DNA of 64,000 bases from Naasia sp. SYSU D00948. GTDB taxonomy: Bacteria > Actinomycetota > Actinomycetes > Actinomycetales > Microbacteriaceae. The DNA is taken from positions 1 to 64,000 of the forward strand of contig NZ_JAFMTA010000001.1 in the NCBI RefSeq assembly GCF_017916515.1. The letters run 5' to 3'. Numbering within the stretch: the first letter of the stretch is position 1; every line of letters starts with the position of its first letter. Position numbers and translations under genes: made by a program. Under the pieces are notes generated by a model, which did no database searches, was not told where the DNA came from, and saw only the letters and a program-made list of their open reading frames with translations. Below are positions 51,838 to 60,706 of the stretch, piece by piece.

Positions 51838-52440
51838 GTGGCGGCTGACACCCCCACCCCAGCCGCCCGGCGTCCCTCCGCCGCCAAGGTGCGCCTCCTC
51901 GAGGTCGCCGACGAGCTCTTCTACGCGGAGGGCATCAACACCGTCGGCATCGATCGGATCATCGCCGAGGCCGGCGTGACGAAGGCGACCTTCTACAAGC
52001 AGTACGGCTCGAAGGACAAGCTGATCCTCGAGTACATCGCCGGACGGGACCGCCAGGTCCGCGAGTCGATGACCGACCTCGCCCGCTCGGGCCCCGACGC
52101 CGCCGCAACGCTCCGGGCGCTCGTCGACACGATCATCGCCGACACCAGCCGGCTGGACTTCCGCGGCTGCCCCTTCCTCAACGCGGCGGCCGAGTTCCCC
52201 GACCCGGGGCACCCCGTGCGGCGGGCGATCGTCGCCCACCGCGACTGGTTCACGACCTTCCTCGAGGGCCTGCTCGAGCGCATCGGGCATCCGGCTCCCG
52301 GCGCCGCCGCGGACGAGATCTACCTCCTCCGTGACGGTGCGATGTCCGGCGGCTACGCGGGCGACCCGATCGCCGCGACGTCGGCGCTCACGCGCGCGGC
52401 CGCCCGGGTCCTCGCCGAGGCGTCCCACCCCTCGGACTGA
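51838..52440 (+). CDS. TetR/AcrR family transcriptional regulator
   Basis: 200 residues. The N-terminal HTH (about residues 13-60, LLEVADELFYAEGINTVGIDRII then VTKATFYKQYGSKDKLI) is typical TetR. The C-terminal ligand domain has FRGCPFLNAAAEFPDPGHPV, as in the TetR_C subfamily of quinone/alkylating-stress sensors. GTG start with AAGGAG 5 nt upstream. The palindrome in its own promoter suggests autorepression. It converges on two aldo/keto reductase genes, its likely regulon. Confidence 0.9.
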   Translation: MAADTPTPAARRPSAAKVRLLEVADELFYAEGINTVGIDRIIAEAGVTKATFYKQYGSKDKLILEYIAGRDRQVRESMTDLARSGPDAAATLRALVDTIIADTSRLDFRGCPFLNAAAEFPDPGHPVRRAIVAHRDWFTTFLEGLLERIGHPAPGAAADEIYLLRDGAMSGGYAGDPIAATSALTRAAARVLAEASHPSD

Positions 52441-52491
52441 CGAGGCCGCGCCCGACGCTGACCACCGAAGCTCGCTGGTCGAGCGTGGCGC

Positions 52492-53646
52492 TCAGTGCTC
52501 CGACGCGCGGTCGAGGGCCGCGACCTGGGAACGCGTGAGGTGGATCCTCGCGGCGGCGACCAGGTCGGCCACCTGGTCCGGTCGGCTCGCGCTTGCGATC
52601 GGCGCCGTCACGAGCGGCTTGGTCAGCAGCCAGGCGAGGGCGATCGTCGCCGGTGCGACCCCGTGCTGGGCCGCGACGTCGTCGAGGGCGGCGAGGACGC
52701 GGAAGCCGCGCTTGTTCGCGTACTGCTCCACCGAGGCTGCGCGCGAGTGGGCGTCCGACAGGCGGGAGCCCCGGGACCGGTACTTGCCCGTCAGGAAGCC
52801 CCCGCCGAGCGGCGAGTGGGCCAGCACGGCCAGCCCCTGCGCCTTGGCGACCGGGAAGATGCGCTGCTCGAACTCCTCGCGGTGCACGAGGCTGTACCGG
52901 GCCTGGATCCCGGCGAAGCGCGGAAGCATCAGCTGCCCGGCCGTGATGCGGGCCTCCATGAGGCGCTCGGGCGAGAAGTTGGAGGAGGCCAGGTAGCGGA
53001 CCTTGCCGCTGCGCAGCAGGGAGTCCGCCGCCGTGAGGCTCTCCTCGAGCGGCACCGCGGGGTCGTCCATGTGGAAGTACAGGAGGTCCACCGCGTCGAC
53101 GCCCAGCCGGGTGAGCGATCCCTCGGCCGCGCGCACGATGCTGTGCGCCGACAGTCCCGGGTTGTCGGGGCTGCGGGAGACCTTGGTGGACAGGACGATC
53201 CGGTCGCGGTTGCGCCGGGACTTGAGCCAGGCCCCGATCAGGGTCTCGCTGCGGCCGGCCGCGTACGAGTCCGCCGTGTCGACGGCGTTGCCGCCCGCGG
53301 CGGTGTAGGCGTCGAGGATGGCGGGGACCGCGTCCGCGCTCGCCGTCCAGCCGAAGGTGCTGGCTCCGAGGACGACGGGGAAGACCGCGAGGTCCGTGTC
53401 GCCGATGCGCCGCGGCCGCCAGCGCGGCGCGGGCTCGTCGAGCAGCGGACCGGTCTCGGTCGCGGCCATGGCGGCGAGGGTGCCGGCGACGACGGCCATC
53501 GCGTCGCCGACGGCCGGCTCGACCTCGCGCACCTCGATGCGTGCGGGCGGGGCGGGCGCCGCAGCGCCACTGCCCGGAAGGGGCGCGGACTCGAGGGGCC
53601 AGTCCCAGAGGGGGACCTGCTCGTAGACGGGACGGTGCTCGCTCAC
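52492..53646 (-). CDS. Aldo/keto reductase
   Basis: 384 residues. The (alpha/beta)8 domain begins near residue 78 (RRIGDTDLAVFPVVLGASTFGWT). The full tetrad is present: Asp and Tyr in DTADSYAAGRSE, Lys in LSTKVS and His in LLYFHMDD. It reduces unknown carbonyls with NADPH. The first about 77 residues are an Ala/Pro-rich extension absent from the neighbouring paralogue; an internal in-frame start would remove it. GTG start with GGAGGG upstream. Confidence 0.88.
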   Translation of the reverse strand: MSEHRPVYEQVPLWDWPLESAPLPGSGAAAPAPPARIEVREVEPAVGDAMAVVAGTLAAMAATETGPLLDEPAPRWRPRRIGDTDLAVFPVVLGASTFGWTASADAVPAILDAYTAAGGNAVDTADSYAAGRSETLIGAWLKSRRNRDRIVLSTKVSRSPDNPGLSAHSIVRAAEGSLTRLGVDAVDLLYFHMDDPAVPLEESLTAADSLLRSGKVRYLASSNFSPERLMEARITAGQLMLPRFAGIQARYSLVHREEFEQRIFPVAKAQGLAVLAHSPLGGGFLTGKYRSRGSRLSDAHSRAASVEQYANKRGFRVLAALDDVAAQHGVAPATIALAWLLTKPLVTAPIASASRPDQVADLVAAARIHLTRSQVAALDRASEH

Positions 53647-53745
53647 CAGCCCTCCGTCCCCCAGCAGATGCGGGCGCTCGCGCCCGCTCCCAGCCCGATT
53701 CTACGCGGGGCCGCCGCGCGCGTCGCCGAGAGGGTCACCCCCCGT

Positions 53746-54687
53746 TCAGGCGGTCACCTTGTCGAGCAGGGCGAGCTGATGGCGGCTCAGCGTGAGCTCC
53801 ACGGACGGCAGCAGGTCGAGCAGCTGGGGGCCGTCCTTCGCGCGGACCACCGCGGCGGCCACCCCCGGCCGGCTGAGGACCCAGGCGATCGCGATGCGGC
53901 CGATGTTCTCGCCCACCTCGTGCGAGATCGTCTCGAGCGTCTCGAGCACCTTGTTCCCCTTGCGTCCGACGTACCGGAGCGCGGCCGCGAACATGGGGGA
54001 GCTCGGCAGATCGTCCCTCGTTCGGAAGTCGCCGCGGAGGTAGCCGCTGGCCAGCGGGAGCCGCGCGATCGCGCCGAGCGACTCGCTCTCGACGACGGGC
54101 GCGAGCTCGGTCTCGTAGCGGCGCCGCTCCATGAGGTTGTACTCCGAGAACACGGCCTCGGGGGCGGGCAGCCCCAGCGTCCGGGCGATGCGGCGGGCTT
54201 CGATGAGCCGCGCCCCTGTGTAGTCGGACACGGACAGATGGCGCACGCGACCGGCCGCCATGAGCTCGGCGATGGCGGTCAGGCTCTCCTCGAGGGGCGT
54301 CTCCGGGTGGTCGCCGTCGAAGGACAGCAGGTCCACGTACTCGGTGCGCAGCCGCTCGAGCGACGCGTCCACCGCGGCCCGGATGCTGGCAGCACTGAGG
54401 CCCGGGGCGTCGGGATGGCGGCCGATCTTCGTGGCGACCACGACGTCCTCGCGCCGAGGATGCCGGGCGAGCCATGCGCCGATCATGACCTCGCTGCGCC
54501 CGCCCGCGTAGTGGTCTGCGGTGCTAATCAGCGTGCCGCCCGCGGCATGGAACTCGTCGAGCACCTCGATCGCGGCATCGAAGCCGGCCGTCCAGCCGAA
54601 TACGGAGCCGTCGATGCCGTAGGGGAACACGCCGACGCCGGTCCGGCCGATCTGGCGACGCAGCGGCGTCGGAGCCACCTGGCCCAT
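53746..54687 (-). CDS. Aldo/keto reductase paralogue lacking the catalytic His
   Basis: 313 residues, colinear with the adjacent reductase. Asp/Tyr in STADHYAGGRSE and Lys in VATKIG are kept. The segment that reads LLYFHMDDP in the neighbour reads LLSFDGDHP here, so the tetrad histidine is replaced by aspartate (about residue 120). Activity may be altered or lost, as in some 5-beta-reductase-like members with substitutions at this place. ATG start with GGAGGGAG upstream. Confidence 0.87.
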   Translation of the reverse strand: MGQVAPTPLRRQIGRTGVGVFPYGIDGSVFGWTAGFDAAIEVLDEFHAAGGTLISTADHYAGGRSEVMIGAWLARHPRREDVVVATKIGRHPDAPGLSAASIRAAVDASLERLRTEYVDLLSFDGDHPETPLEESLTAIAELMAAGRVRHLSVSDYTGARLIEARRIARTLGLPAPEAVFSEYNLMERRRYETELAPVVESESLGAIARLPLASGYLRGDFRTRDDLPSSPMFAAALRYVGRKGNKVLETLETISHEVGENIGRIAIAWVLSRPGVAAAVVRAKDGPQLLDLLPSVELTLSRHQLALLDKVTA

Positions 54688-54774
54688 CTCGCTCCCTCCG
54701 ACGGGTCGAGTTTATGGGCTCCGGGGTGCACCGCCCCCGTCGCGGCGCCCCCTTGCATTGCGCCGCGAAATGAC

Positions 54775-54808
54775 GGAAGCCCGCCCCGCTGCTGCGGGAC
54801 GGGCTTCC
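54775..54808 (-). terminator. Terminator after pnp
   Basis: A 15-bp stem with one C-A mismatch (GGAAGCCCG-C-CCCGC with its complement) and a TGCT loop, starting 13 nt beyond the pnp stop codon on the minus strand. Confidence 0.8.
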
Positions 54809-54821
54809 GGTGAGAATCGGA

Positions 54822-57065
54822 TCAGATGACGGCGGCGGGCTCCGCCTCGGCCGTCTCCTCGACCACCGGGCTCAGCGACAGCTTGCCCCGATCGTCGATC
54901 TTCGTGATCTCGACCTGGATCTTCTGACCGACGCCGAGGACGTCCTCGACGTTCTCGACCCGCTTGCCGCCCGCGAGCTTGCGCACCTCGGAGATGTGCA
55001 GCAGGCCGTCGCGGCCGGGCAGGAGCGAGACGAACGCGCCGAAGGCGGCGAGCTTCACGACCGTGCCGAGGAACCGCTCCCCCACCTCGGGGTTGTGCGG
55101 GTTCGCGATCGCGTTGACCGCCTGGCGGGCAGCCTCGGCCGAGTCCCCGTCGGTGGCGCCGATGTAGACGGTGCCGTCCTCCTCGATCGAGATCTCGGCG
55201 CCGGTGTCGTCCTGAATCTGGTTGATCGTCTTGCCCTTGGGGCCGATCAGCTCGCCGATCTTGTCGACCGGGATCTGGACGCTGATGACGCGCGGCGCGG
55301 TCGGCGCCATCTCGTCGGGAGCGTCGATCGCCGCGTTCATGACCGAGAGGATCGCGACGCGGGCCTCCTTCGCCTGCTTCAGCGCGCCGTCGAGGACGGA
55401 CGAGGGCAGACCGGAGAGCTTGGTGTCGAGCTGGATCGCGGTGACGAACTCGCTCGTGCCGGCGACCTTGAAGTCCATGTCGCCGAGCGCGTCCTCGGCG
55501 CCCAGGATGTCGGTGAGCGCCGCGTAGCGGGTCTCACCGTCGACCGTGTCGGACACGAGACCCATCGCGATGCCGGCGACCGGGGCGCGCAGGGGCACTC
55601 CGGCGTTGAGCAGCGCCAGGGTCGACGCGCAGACCGAGCCCATCGACGTCGAGCCGTTGGAGCCGAGCGCCTCGGACACCTGGCGGATCGCGTAGGGGAA
55701 CTCGTCCCGCGAGGGCAGCACCGGCACGAGGGCGCGCTCGGCGAGGAAGCCGTGCCCGATCTCGCGGCGCTTCGGCGACCCGACGCGGCCGGTCTCACCG
55801 GTCGAGTAGGGCGGGAAGTTGTAGTGGTGCAGGTAGCGCTTGCTGGTGACGGGCGACAGCGAGTCGATCTGCTGCTCCATCTTGAGCATGTTCAGCGTGG
55901 TGACGCCCAGGATCTGGGTCTCGCCGCGCTGGAAGATCGCCGAGCCGTGCACGCGCGGGATGACCGCGACCTCGGCGTCGAGCGGGCGGATGTCCTTCAG
56001 GCCACGGCCGTCGATGCGGACGCCGTCCCGGAGGATCCGGCCGCGGACGACCTTCTTCGTGACGGCCTTGTACGCGGCGCTGAACTGGGCGGCCACCTCG
56101 GCGGGCAGCTCGCCCGACTCGACCTTGGCGGCGACCTGGGCACGGACGCGCTCCTTGAGGGCGTCGTCGGCGTTGTTGCGCTCGGTCTTGTCGGCGATCT
56201 GGTAGATCGAGGTGAGCTCCTCCTCCGCCGCCGCCGCGACGGCCTCGAGGGCCGCGTCGCTGTAGGGCAGGAAGACGGGGTACTCGCGGACCTCCTTCGC
56301 CGCCTGGGCGGCGAGCGAGGCCTGGGCCTCGACCAGCTGGCGGAGGAACGGCTTCGCGGCCTCGAGGCCCTGCGCGACGACGTCCTCGCTCGGCTTGGTC
56401 GCGCCGCCCTGGATCAGGCCCCAGCTGGCCTCGGTCGCCTCGGCCTCGACCATCATGATCGCGACGTCCTCGTTGCCCCGCGCGTCGGTGACCACGCGAC
56501 CCGCGACCGTGAGGTCGAAGACGGCGCGCTCGAGCTGCGAGTGCTTGGGGAAGGCGACCCACTGGTCGTCGATGAAGGCGAGGCGGATGCCCGCGATGGG
56601 TCCGTCGAACGGCACGCCGGAGAGCTGGCTCGACATGCTCGCCGCGTTGATGGCGAGGGCGTCGTAGAACTCGTCGGGCGCGATCGAGAGAACGGTGATG
56701 ACGATCTGCACCTCGTTGCGGAGGCCGTCGACGAACGACGGGCGCAGCGGGCGGTCGATCAGGCGGCAGACGAGGATCGCCTCCGTGGAGGGGCGGCCCT
56801 CGCGACGGAAGAACGAGCCGGGGATCTTGCCGGCGGCGTAGGAGCGCTCCTCGACGTCGACGGTCAGCGGGAAGAAGTCGAACTGCTCCTTCGGCTGCTT
56901 GCTGATGCTCGTGGCCGAGAGGAGCATCGTCTCCTCGTCGAGGTACGCGACAGCGGACCCCTGCGCCTGCTGGGCGAGGCGGCCGGTCTCGAACCGGATG
57001 GTGCGGGTGCCGAACTTGCCGTTGTCGAGAACGGCCTCGGCGAACTTGATCTCTGGACCTTCCAA
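54822..57065 (-). CDS. pnp: Polyribonucleotide nucleotidyltransferase
   Basis: 747 residues. Two RNase PH domains enclose an alpha-helical domain, then KH ([21 protein letters not shown], about residues 600-620) and S1 ([21 protein letters not shown]) domains follow. It degrades RNA phosphorolytically. I take the TTG at 57065, giving [16 protein letters not shown] as in homologues, with AAGGAG 9 nt upstream. The neighbouring rpsO expected in many bacteria is absent. Confidence 0.95.
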   Translation of the reverse strand: MEGPEIKFAEAVLDNGKFGTRTIRFETGRLAQQAQGSAVAYLDEETMLLSATSISKQPKEQFDFFPLTVDVEERSYAAGKIPGSFFRREGRPSTEAILVCRLIDRPLRPSFVDGLRNEVQIVITVLSIAPDEFYDALAINAASMSSQLSGVPFDGPIAGIRLAFIDDQWVAFPKHSQLERAVFDLTVAGRVVTDARGNEDVAIMMVEAEATEASWGLIQGGATKPSEDVVAQGLEAAKPFLRQLVEAQASLAAQAAKEVREYPVFLPYSDAALEAVAAAAEEELTSIYQIADKTERNNADDALKERVRAQVAAKVESGELPAEVAAQFSAAYKAVTKKVVRGRILRDGVRIDGRGLKDIRPLDAEVAVIPRVHGSAIFQRGETQILGVTTLNMLKMEQQIDSLSPVTSKRYLHHYNFPPYSTGETGRVGSPKRREIGHGFLAERALVPVLPSRDEFPYAIRQVSEALGSNGSTSMGSVCASTLALLNAGVPLRAPVAGIAMGLVSDTVDGETRYAALTDILGAEDALGDMDFKVAGTSEFVTAIQLDTKLSGLPSSVLDGALKQAKEARVAILSVMNAAIDAPDEMAPTAPRVISVQIPVDKIGELIGPKGKTINQIQDDTGAEISIEEDGTVYIGATDGDSAEAARQAVNAIANPHNPEVGERFLGTVVKLAAFGAFVSLLPGRDGLLHISEVRKLAGGKRVENVEDVLGVGQKIQVEITKIDDRGKLSLSPVVEETAEAEPAAVI

Positions 57066-57125
57066 GAGGTCTGTCTCCTTCCAAGGATGGGAAGGAGCAG
57101 ATGGTGTGGCAGGAAGGAGCGTGGC

Positions 57126-57181
57126 AAGCCCGGTAGCGGGCTTCTGGTCATCAGTAGAAGGCCGCCGTGCGGTCCGCACGG
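57126..57181 (-). promoter_or_regulatory. pnp leader hairpins
   Basis: Two stem-loops in the pnp 5' leader: CCGTGCGG/CCGCACGG at 57165-57181 and AAGCCCG/CGGGCTT at 57126-57143. PNPase controls its own mRNA through leader stem-loops in other bacteria, so these are candidates. A -10-like TAGGAT is at 57258-57263. Confidence 0.4.
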
Positions 57182-57260
57182 AAACCCACCACTAACGACC
57201 AGCTCCCTGCCGATCTGCTCCGGTGGAGCCCACCGCGAAGGGCGGGCGACAGGTGCGATC

Positions 57261-58334
57261 CTACCCCACGGGGGCGTCGCGGCCAGCCCCCGGACGGGCC
57301 GCGCGTCGCTCGAGCACGAACTCGGCGACGAGGACGACGACCGCGAGCACGGCGCCGAGGGCGGTGTCGAGGATGCGCTCGGCCACGACCGCGCCCGCGC
57401 TGACGCCCGGATGCCGCACCGCGACGAGCAGGGCGAGCGGCGTGATGAAGACGAGCGCCAGCCCGTAGTGCCGCACGATCACGAGCTCGACGCAGAACTG
57501 GAGGGCGGCGAGCACGAGGATGAGGACGACGCCGTCGAGGTCGATGAGCGCGACGACGAGGAAGATCCCGGCCCCGAGCACCGTCCCGAGGATGCGGTTG
57601 GCGGCGCGGACCGTCGTCAGGCGGCGGTGGATCCCGCTCTGCAGGACGGCGACGACCGTGACGACGACCCAGTAGCTCCGGTGGGAGCCGAGCGGGATGC
57701 TGACGGCGGCCGCGAGGGCCAGGGCGACCACGACCCGCGTCAGCACGATCCGCGACTCGCGCCCGACCTCGAACCGCAGCGGCGCGGGCGGCGGCTCGGA
57801 GCGGGCGCGGCGGAGCACGGCGGGCACCGCCAGCGGTGCGACGACGACCAGGTACGCGACGACGAGGCCGAGCGCGAGCACGCCGAGGAGGGGCCCCGCG
57901 TCCAGTCCGGCGCCGCCGTCCTCGGCCGGCGCGACCATCGACGCCATCACGCCCGGCACCATCGCGAAGAAGACGCTGCCCGGCGGACCGACCCTCAGGC
58001 CGACGGTGAGGACGGCCGCGGCGATCGCGATCGCGGCGATCAGCACGGTCGTGAGGACCGGGAACGGCGCGACGAGGACGGCGAGCGCCGCGGACGCGAA
58101 CAGCCCCGCGCCGATCAGCGGGAGCCGCCGCGCGCGGTGCAGGAGCGGGCGGTCGCCCAGGTAGAGCGCGAGGAAGGCGCCATTGGAGGCGACGAGGCCG
58201 AGCGTCGGCTGACCGGCGAGCGTCAGCGTCACCGCCGGGAGCGCGAGAGCGATCGCGCCGTTGAGAGCGATGGGCCAGCGTCGCGGCGAGGGGCGGAACT
58301 CGACGACCCGCCGCAGCTCCCGTCCGATCCCCAT
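57261..58334 (-). CDS. FUSC family membrane protein
   Basis: 357 residues with two blocks of about five membrane helices (about residues 22-180 and 205-345) joined by a soluble stretch. The second block has SYWVVVTVVAVLQSG and RAANRILGTVLGAGIF, the FUSC_2 signature of aromatic-acid exporter-like proteins. The substrate is unknown. The ATG at 58334 has -10 TAGGCT (58342-58347) 7 nt upstream. Confidence 0.87.
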   Translation of the reverse strand: MGIGRELRRVVEFRPSPRRWPIALNGAIALALPAVTLTLAGQPTLGLVASNGAFLALYLGDRPLLHRARRLPLIGAGLFASAALAVLVAPFPVLTTVLIAAIAIAAAVLTVGLRVGPPGSVFFAMVPGVMASMVAPAEDGGAGLDAGPLLGVLALGLVVAYLVVVAPLAVPAVLRRARSEPPPAPLRFEVGRESRIVLTRVVVALALAAAVSIPLGSHRSYWVVVTVVAVLQSGIHRRLTTVRAANRILGTVLGAGIFLVVALIDLDGVVLILVLAALQFCVELVIVRHYGLALVFITPLALLVAVRHPGVSAGAVVAERILDTALGAVLAVVVLVAEFVLERRAARPGAGRDAPVG

Positions 58335-58360
58335 CCCCGCGAGCCTAGAGCCGGGGGGAT

Positions 58361-58414
58361 CCTCGGCGCGCCGGGCACCACCTCGGCGCGGCGGTGGTGC
58401 CTGCCGCGCCGAGG
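58361..58414. repeat. 22-bp intergenic inverted repeat
   Basis: Arms 58361-58382 and 58393-58414 match at 20 of 22 positions (CCTCGGCGCG...GGCACCACC) around a 10-nt loop. It is placed between the FMN reductase stop and the FUSC gene promoter, where it could terminate the flavin operon. Confidence 0.75.
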
Positions 58415-58435
58415 TCGCTTCTTCCGCGGCGAGCG

Positions 58436-59062
58436 CTACTGGATGCCGCCCACGCCGGTCGGGTCGAAGCCCGCGGGCAGCGCGAAGGGATCGCGCAGCC
58501 CCGCTGTGCGGGTGGAACGGCGGACGACCTCCGCGAACTCGGCGGCCGCCCGGTCGATCCGCTCCGGCAGGGGCTTCGCCGCGTCGTCCGCGTCGCCCCA
58601 GTCGTCGGTCGCCGCGAAGACGGCGGTCGGCGCGACCGCCGCGTGGAGGTAGGAGAACAGCGGGCGCAGCGCGAAGTCGAGCGCGAGCGAGTGCCGGGCC
58701 GTGCCGCCCGTCGCGCCGAGCAGGACCGGCAGGTCGGAGATCGCGCCCGGCTCGAGCACGTCGAAGAAGGACTTGAACAACCCGCTGTAGCTGGCGCTGA
58801 AGATGGGCGTCACGGCGACCAGGCCGTCGGCCGAGGCGACGGTCTCGAGCGCCTCCGCGAGACGCGGAGCGGGGAAGCCGGTGAGCAGGTTGTTCGTGAT
58901 GTCCGAGGCGAGGTCGCGCAGCTCGATCGTCACGACCTCCACCTCGTCCCCGGTCTCCCGGAGACGGGCGGCGGTGGCGTCGGCGAGGCGGTCGGCGAGC
59001 ATCCGGGTGGACGAGGGCCTGCTGAGCCCGGCCGATACGACGGCGAGGGTGCGGGTGGTCAT
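58436..59062 (-). CDS. NADPH-dependent FMN reductase (CE1759-like)
   Basis: 208 residues of flavodoxin-like fold. VVSAGLSRPSSTRMLADRL is at the N-terminus and VAVTPIFSASYSGLFKSFFD at the flavin loop. It supplies reduced FMN to the flavin monooxygenase encoded 8 nt upstream. Strong AGGAGG before the ATG. The pairing matches the actinobacterial CE1758/CE1759 two-gene system. Confidence 0.88.
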   Translation of the reverse strand: MTTRTLAVVSAGLSRPSSTRMLADRLADATAARLRETGDEVEVVTIELRDLASDITNNLLTGFPAPRLAEALETVASADGLVAVTPIFSASYSGLFKSFFDVLEPGAISDLPVLLGATGGTARHSLALDFALRPLFSYLHAAVAPTAVFAATDDWGDADDAAKPLPERIDRAAAEFAEVVRRSTRTAGLRDPFALPAGFDPTGVGGIQ

Positions 59063-59070
59063 GGCTCCTC

Positions 59071-60180
59071 CTAGCGGGCCGGCTCGGTCACGCGGGCGCC
59101 GTCGGCAGCGCGCTTCGCGGCGACCAGCGACTCGTGGGTGGGCGCGTCCGGCACGGTGGCGGGGCGATCCTTCGCGAGCTCCTTCCGGAGCACGGGCACG
59201 ACCTCCTCGCCGAGGAGGTCGAGCTGCTCGAGCACCGTCTTCAGCGGCAGGCCCGCGTGGTCCATGAGGAACAGCTGGCGCTGGTAGTCGCCGAAGTGGT
59301 CGCGCATCGCGGCGTAGCGGTCGATGACCTGCTGGGGGCTGCCCACGGTGAGCGGGGTCTGCGCGGTGAACTCCTCGAGCGAGGGGCCGTGGCCGTACAC
59401 CGGCGCGACGTCGAAGTAGGGCCGGAACTCGTCGATCGCGTCCTGCGAGTTCTTCCGCATGAACACCTGGCCGCCGAGCCCCACGATCGCCTGCTCGGCG
59501 GTGCCGTGGCCGTAGTGCTCGAAGCGCTGCCGGTAGAAGCCGATGAGCTTCATGTAGTGCTCCTTCGGCCAGAAGATGTTGTTCGCGAAGAACCCGTCGC
59601 CGTAGTAGGCGGCCTGCTCGGCGATCTCGGGCGAGCGGATGGAGCCGTGCCAGACGAACGGCGGCACGCCGTCGAGCGGGCGCGGCGTCGCCGTGAAGCC
59701 CTGGAGCGGAGTGCGGAACTTGCCGCTCCAGTCCACGACGTCCTCCCGCCACAGCCGGTGCAGGAGCGCGTAGTTCTCGATCGCGAGCGGGATGCCCTGC
59801 CGGATGTCCTGGCCGAACCAGGGATAGACGGGGCCCGTGTTGCCGCGGCCGAGCATGATGTCGCTGCGCCCGCCGGACACGTGCTGCAGCGTGGCGAAGT
59901 CCTCCGCGATCTTCACGGGATCGTTCGTCGTGATGAGCGTGGTGCTCGTCGAGAGGATCAGCCGCTCGGTCTTGGCGGCGAGGTAGCCGAGGATCGTGGT
60001 CGGCGAGGACGGGATGAACGGCGGGTTGTGGTGCTCGCCGAGTGCGAACACGTCGAGGCCGACCTCCTCCGCCTTCTGGGCGATGGCGAGGATGGCCTGG
60101 ATCCGCTCGCCCTCACTGGGCGTGCGGCCGGTCGTGGGGTCCTGGGTGACGTCACCGACCGTGAAGATGCCGAACTGCAT
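59071..60180 (-). CDS. LLM class flavin-dependent oxidoreductase (CE1758-like)
   Basis: 369-residue bacterial luciferase-like TIM barrel: MQFGIFTVGDVTQDP start, FALGEHHNPPFIPSSP, STSTTLITTNDPVKIAEDFATL and MLGRGNTGPVYPWFG. It probably oxygenates a small organic substrate using FMNH2 from the reductase after it. GAAGGA precedes the ATG at 60180. A perfect palindrome 24 nt upstream suggests substrate-responsive repression. Confidence 0.9.
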   Translation of the reverse strand: MQFGIFTVGDVTQDPTTGRTPSEGERIQAILAIAQKAEEVGLDVFALGEHHNPPFIPSSPTTILGYLAAKTERLILSTSTTLITTNDPVKIAEDFATLQHVSGGRSDIMLGRGNTGPVYPWFGQDIRQGIPLAIENYALLHRLWREDVVDWSGKFRTPLQGFTATPRPLDGVPPFVWHGSIRSPEIAEQAAYYGDGFFANNIFWPKEHYMKLIGFYRQRFEHYGHGTAEQAIVGLGGQVFMRKNSQDAIDEFRPYFDVAPVYGHGPSLEEFTAQTPLTVGSPQQVIDRYAAMRDHFGDYQRQLFLMDHAGLPLKTVLEQLDLLGEEVVPVLRKELAKDRPATVPDAPTHESLVAAKRAADGARVTEPAR

Positions 60181-60203
60181 GGTGTCCTTCCCCTCGGCAT
60201 TTT

Positions 60204-60221
60204 TCGATGCATGTGCATCGA
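60204..60221 (-). promoter_or_regulatory. Palindromic operator before the flavin oxygenase operon
   Basis: TCGATGCA-TG-TGCATCGA, 8-bp perfect arms. It lies 24 nt upstream of the LLM oxidoreductase start, where it would overlap or follow the promoter. Size and symmetry suit a MarR-family dimer. No MarR gene lies in the window. Confidence 0.6.
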
Positions 60222-60264
60222 CTGCTGCCTGCAACAGGGAGGACGGAGCGGGTATTCCCGCCGC

Positions 60265-60687
60265 TCAGCGGGTCTTGCCGATCAGCAGGTCGACCCGCAC
60301 GCCCTGCTTCGTGTCGACCACCTCGACGGGGATCCGCGTCGGCTTCCCGGACTGCTCCAGACGGCTCAGGGCCTCCAGCACCACCGCTTCCAGCCCGCGG
60401 GGAACGGTGCCCACCGGGCCGATCACGCGACGCTCGAAGAAGAGCCGCACCTGGATGGGAGCGTCCGCCTTCTCCTCCTCGACCGTGCGCTGACCGCCAG
60501 CGGTCGTGATCTCCTCCGCGCCCACGAGCGGGCGCAGCAGATCCTGATGCGGGTCGCTGCCCGCGAGTCGGATCGTGACGCGGCCGTTCTTCGGGATCAG
60601 GTCGTACCGGAAGTCGTCGAGGGATCCCTTCCCCGCATCGCTCTTCGGGAAGTCCCCGGGATCCGGACGACGGCGCCACCATGCCAT
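60265..60687 (-). CDS. Conserved hypothetical protein
   Basis: 140 residues, MAWWRRRPDPGDFPKS start, mixed alpha/beta with no membrane segment or known active site. The C-terminal half reads ALSRLEQSGKPTRIPVEVVDTKQGVRVDLLIG. The start is set by -10 TAGCAT (60695-60700) 7 nt before the ATG at 60687; an ATG three codons upstream lies inside that promoter. Codirectional with the NERD-like gene upstream. I do not recognise its family. Confidence 0.72.
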   Translation of the reverse strand: MAWWRRRPDPGDFPKSDAGKGSLDDFRYDLIPKNGRVTIRLAGSDPHQDLLRPLVGAEEITTAGGQRTVEEEKADAPIQVRLFFERRVIGPVGTVPRGLEAVVLEALSRLEQSGKPTRIPVEVVDTKQGVRVDLLIGKTR

Positions 60688-60706
60688 GCCCGGCATGCTA
60701 GCCGGG

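Noticed and set aside
54810-58652. A 1280-codon open frame on the plus strand
   Set aside because: It is antisense to pnp and the FUSC gene, low in hydrophobic residues and full of Arg/Asp/Glu/Gly. This is the usual shadow of GC-rich codon bias; pnp on the other strand is certain.
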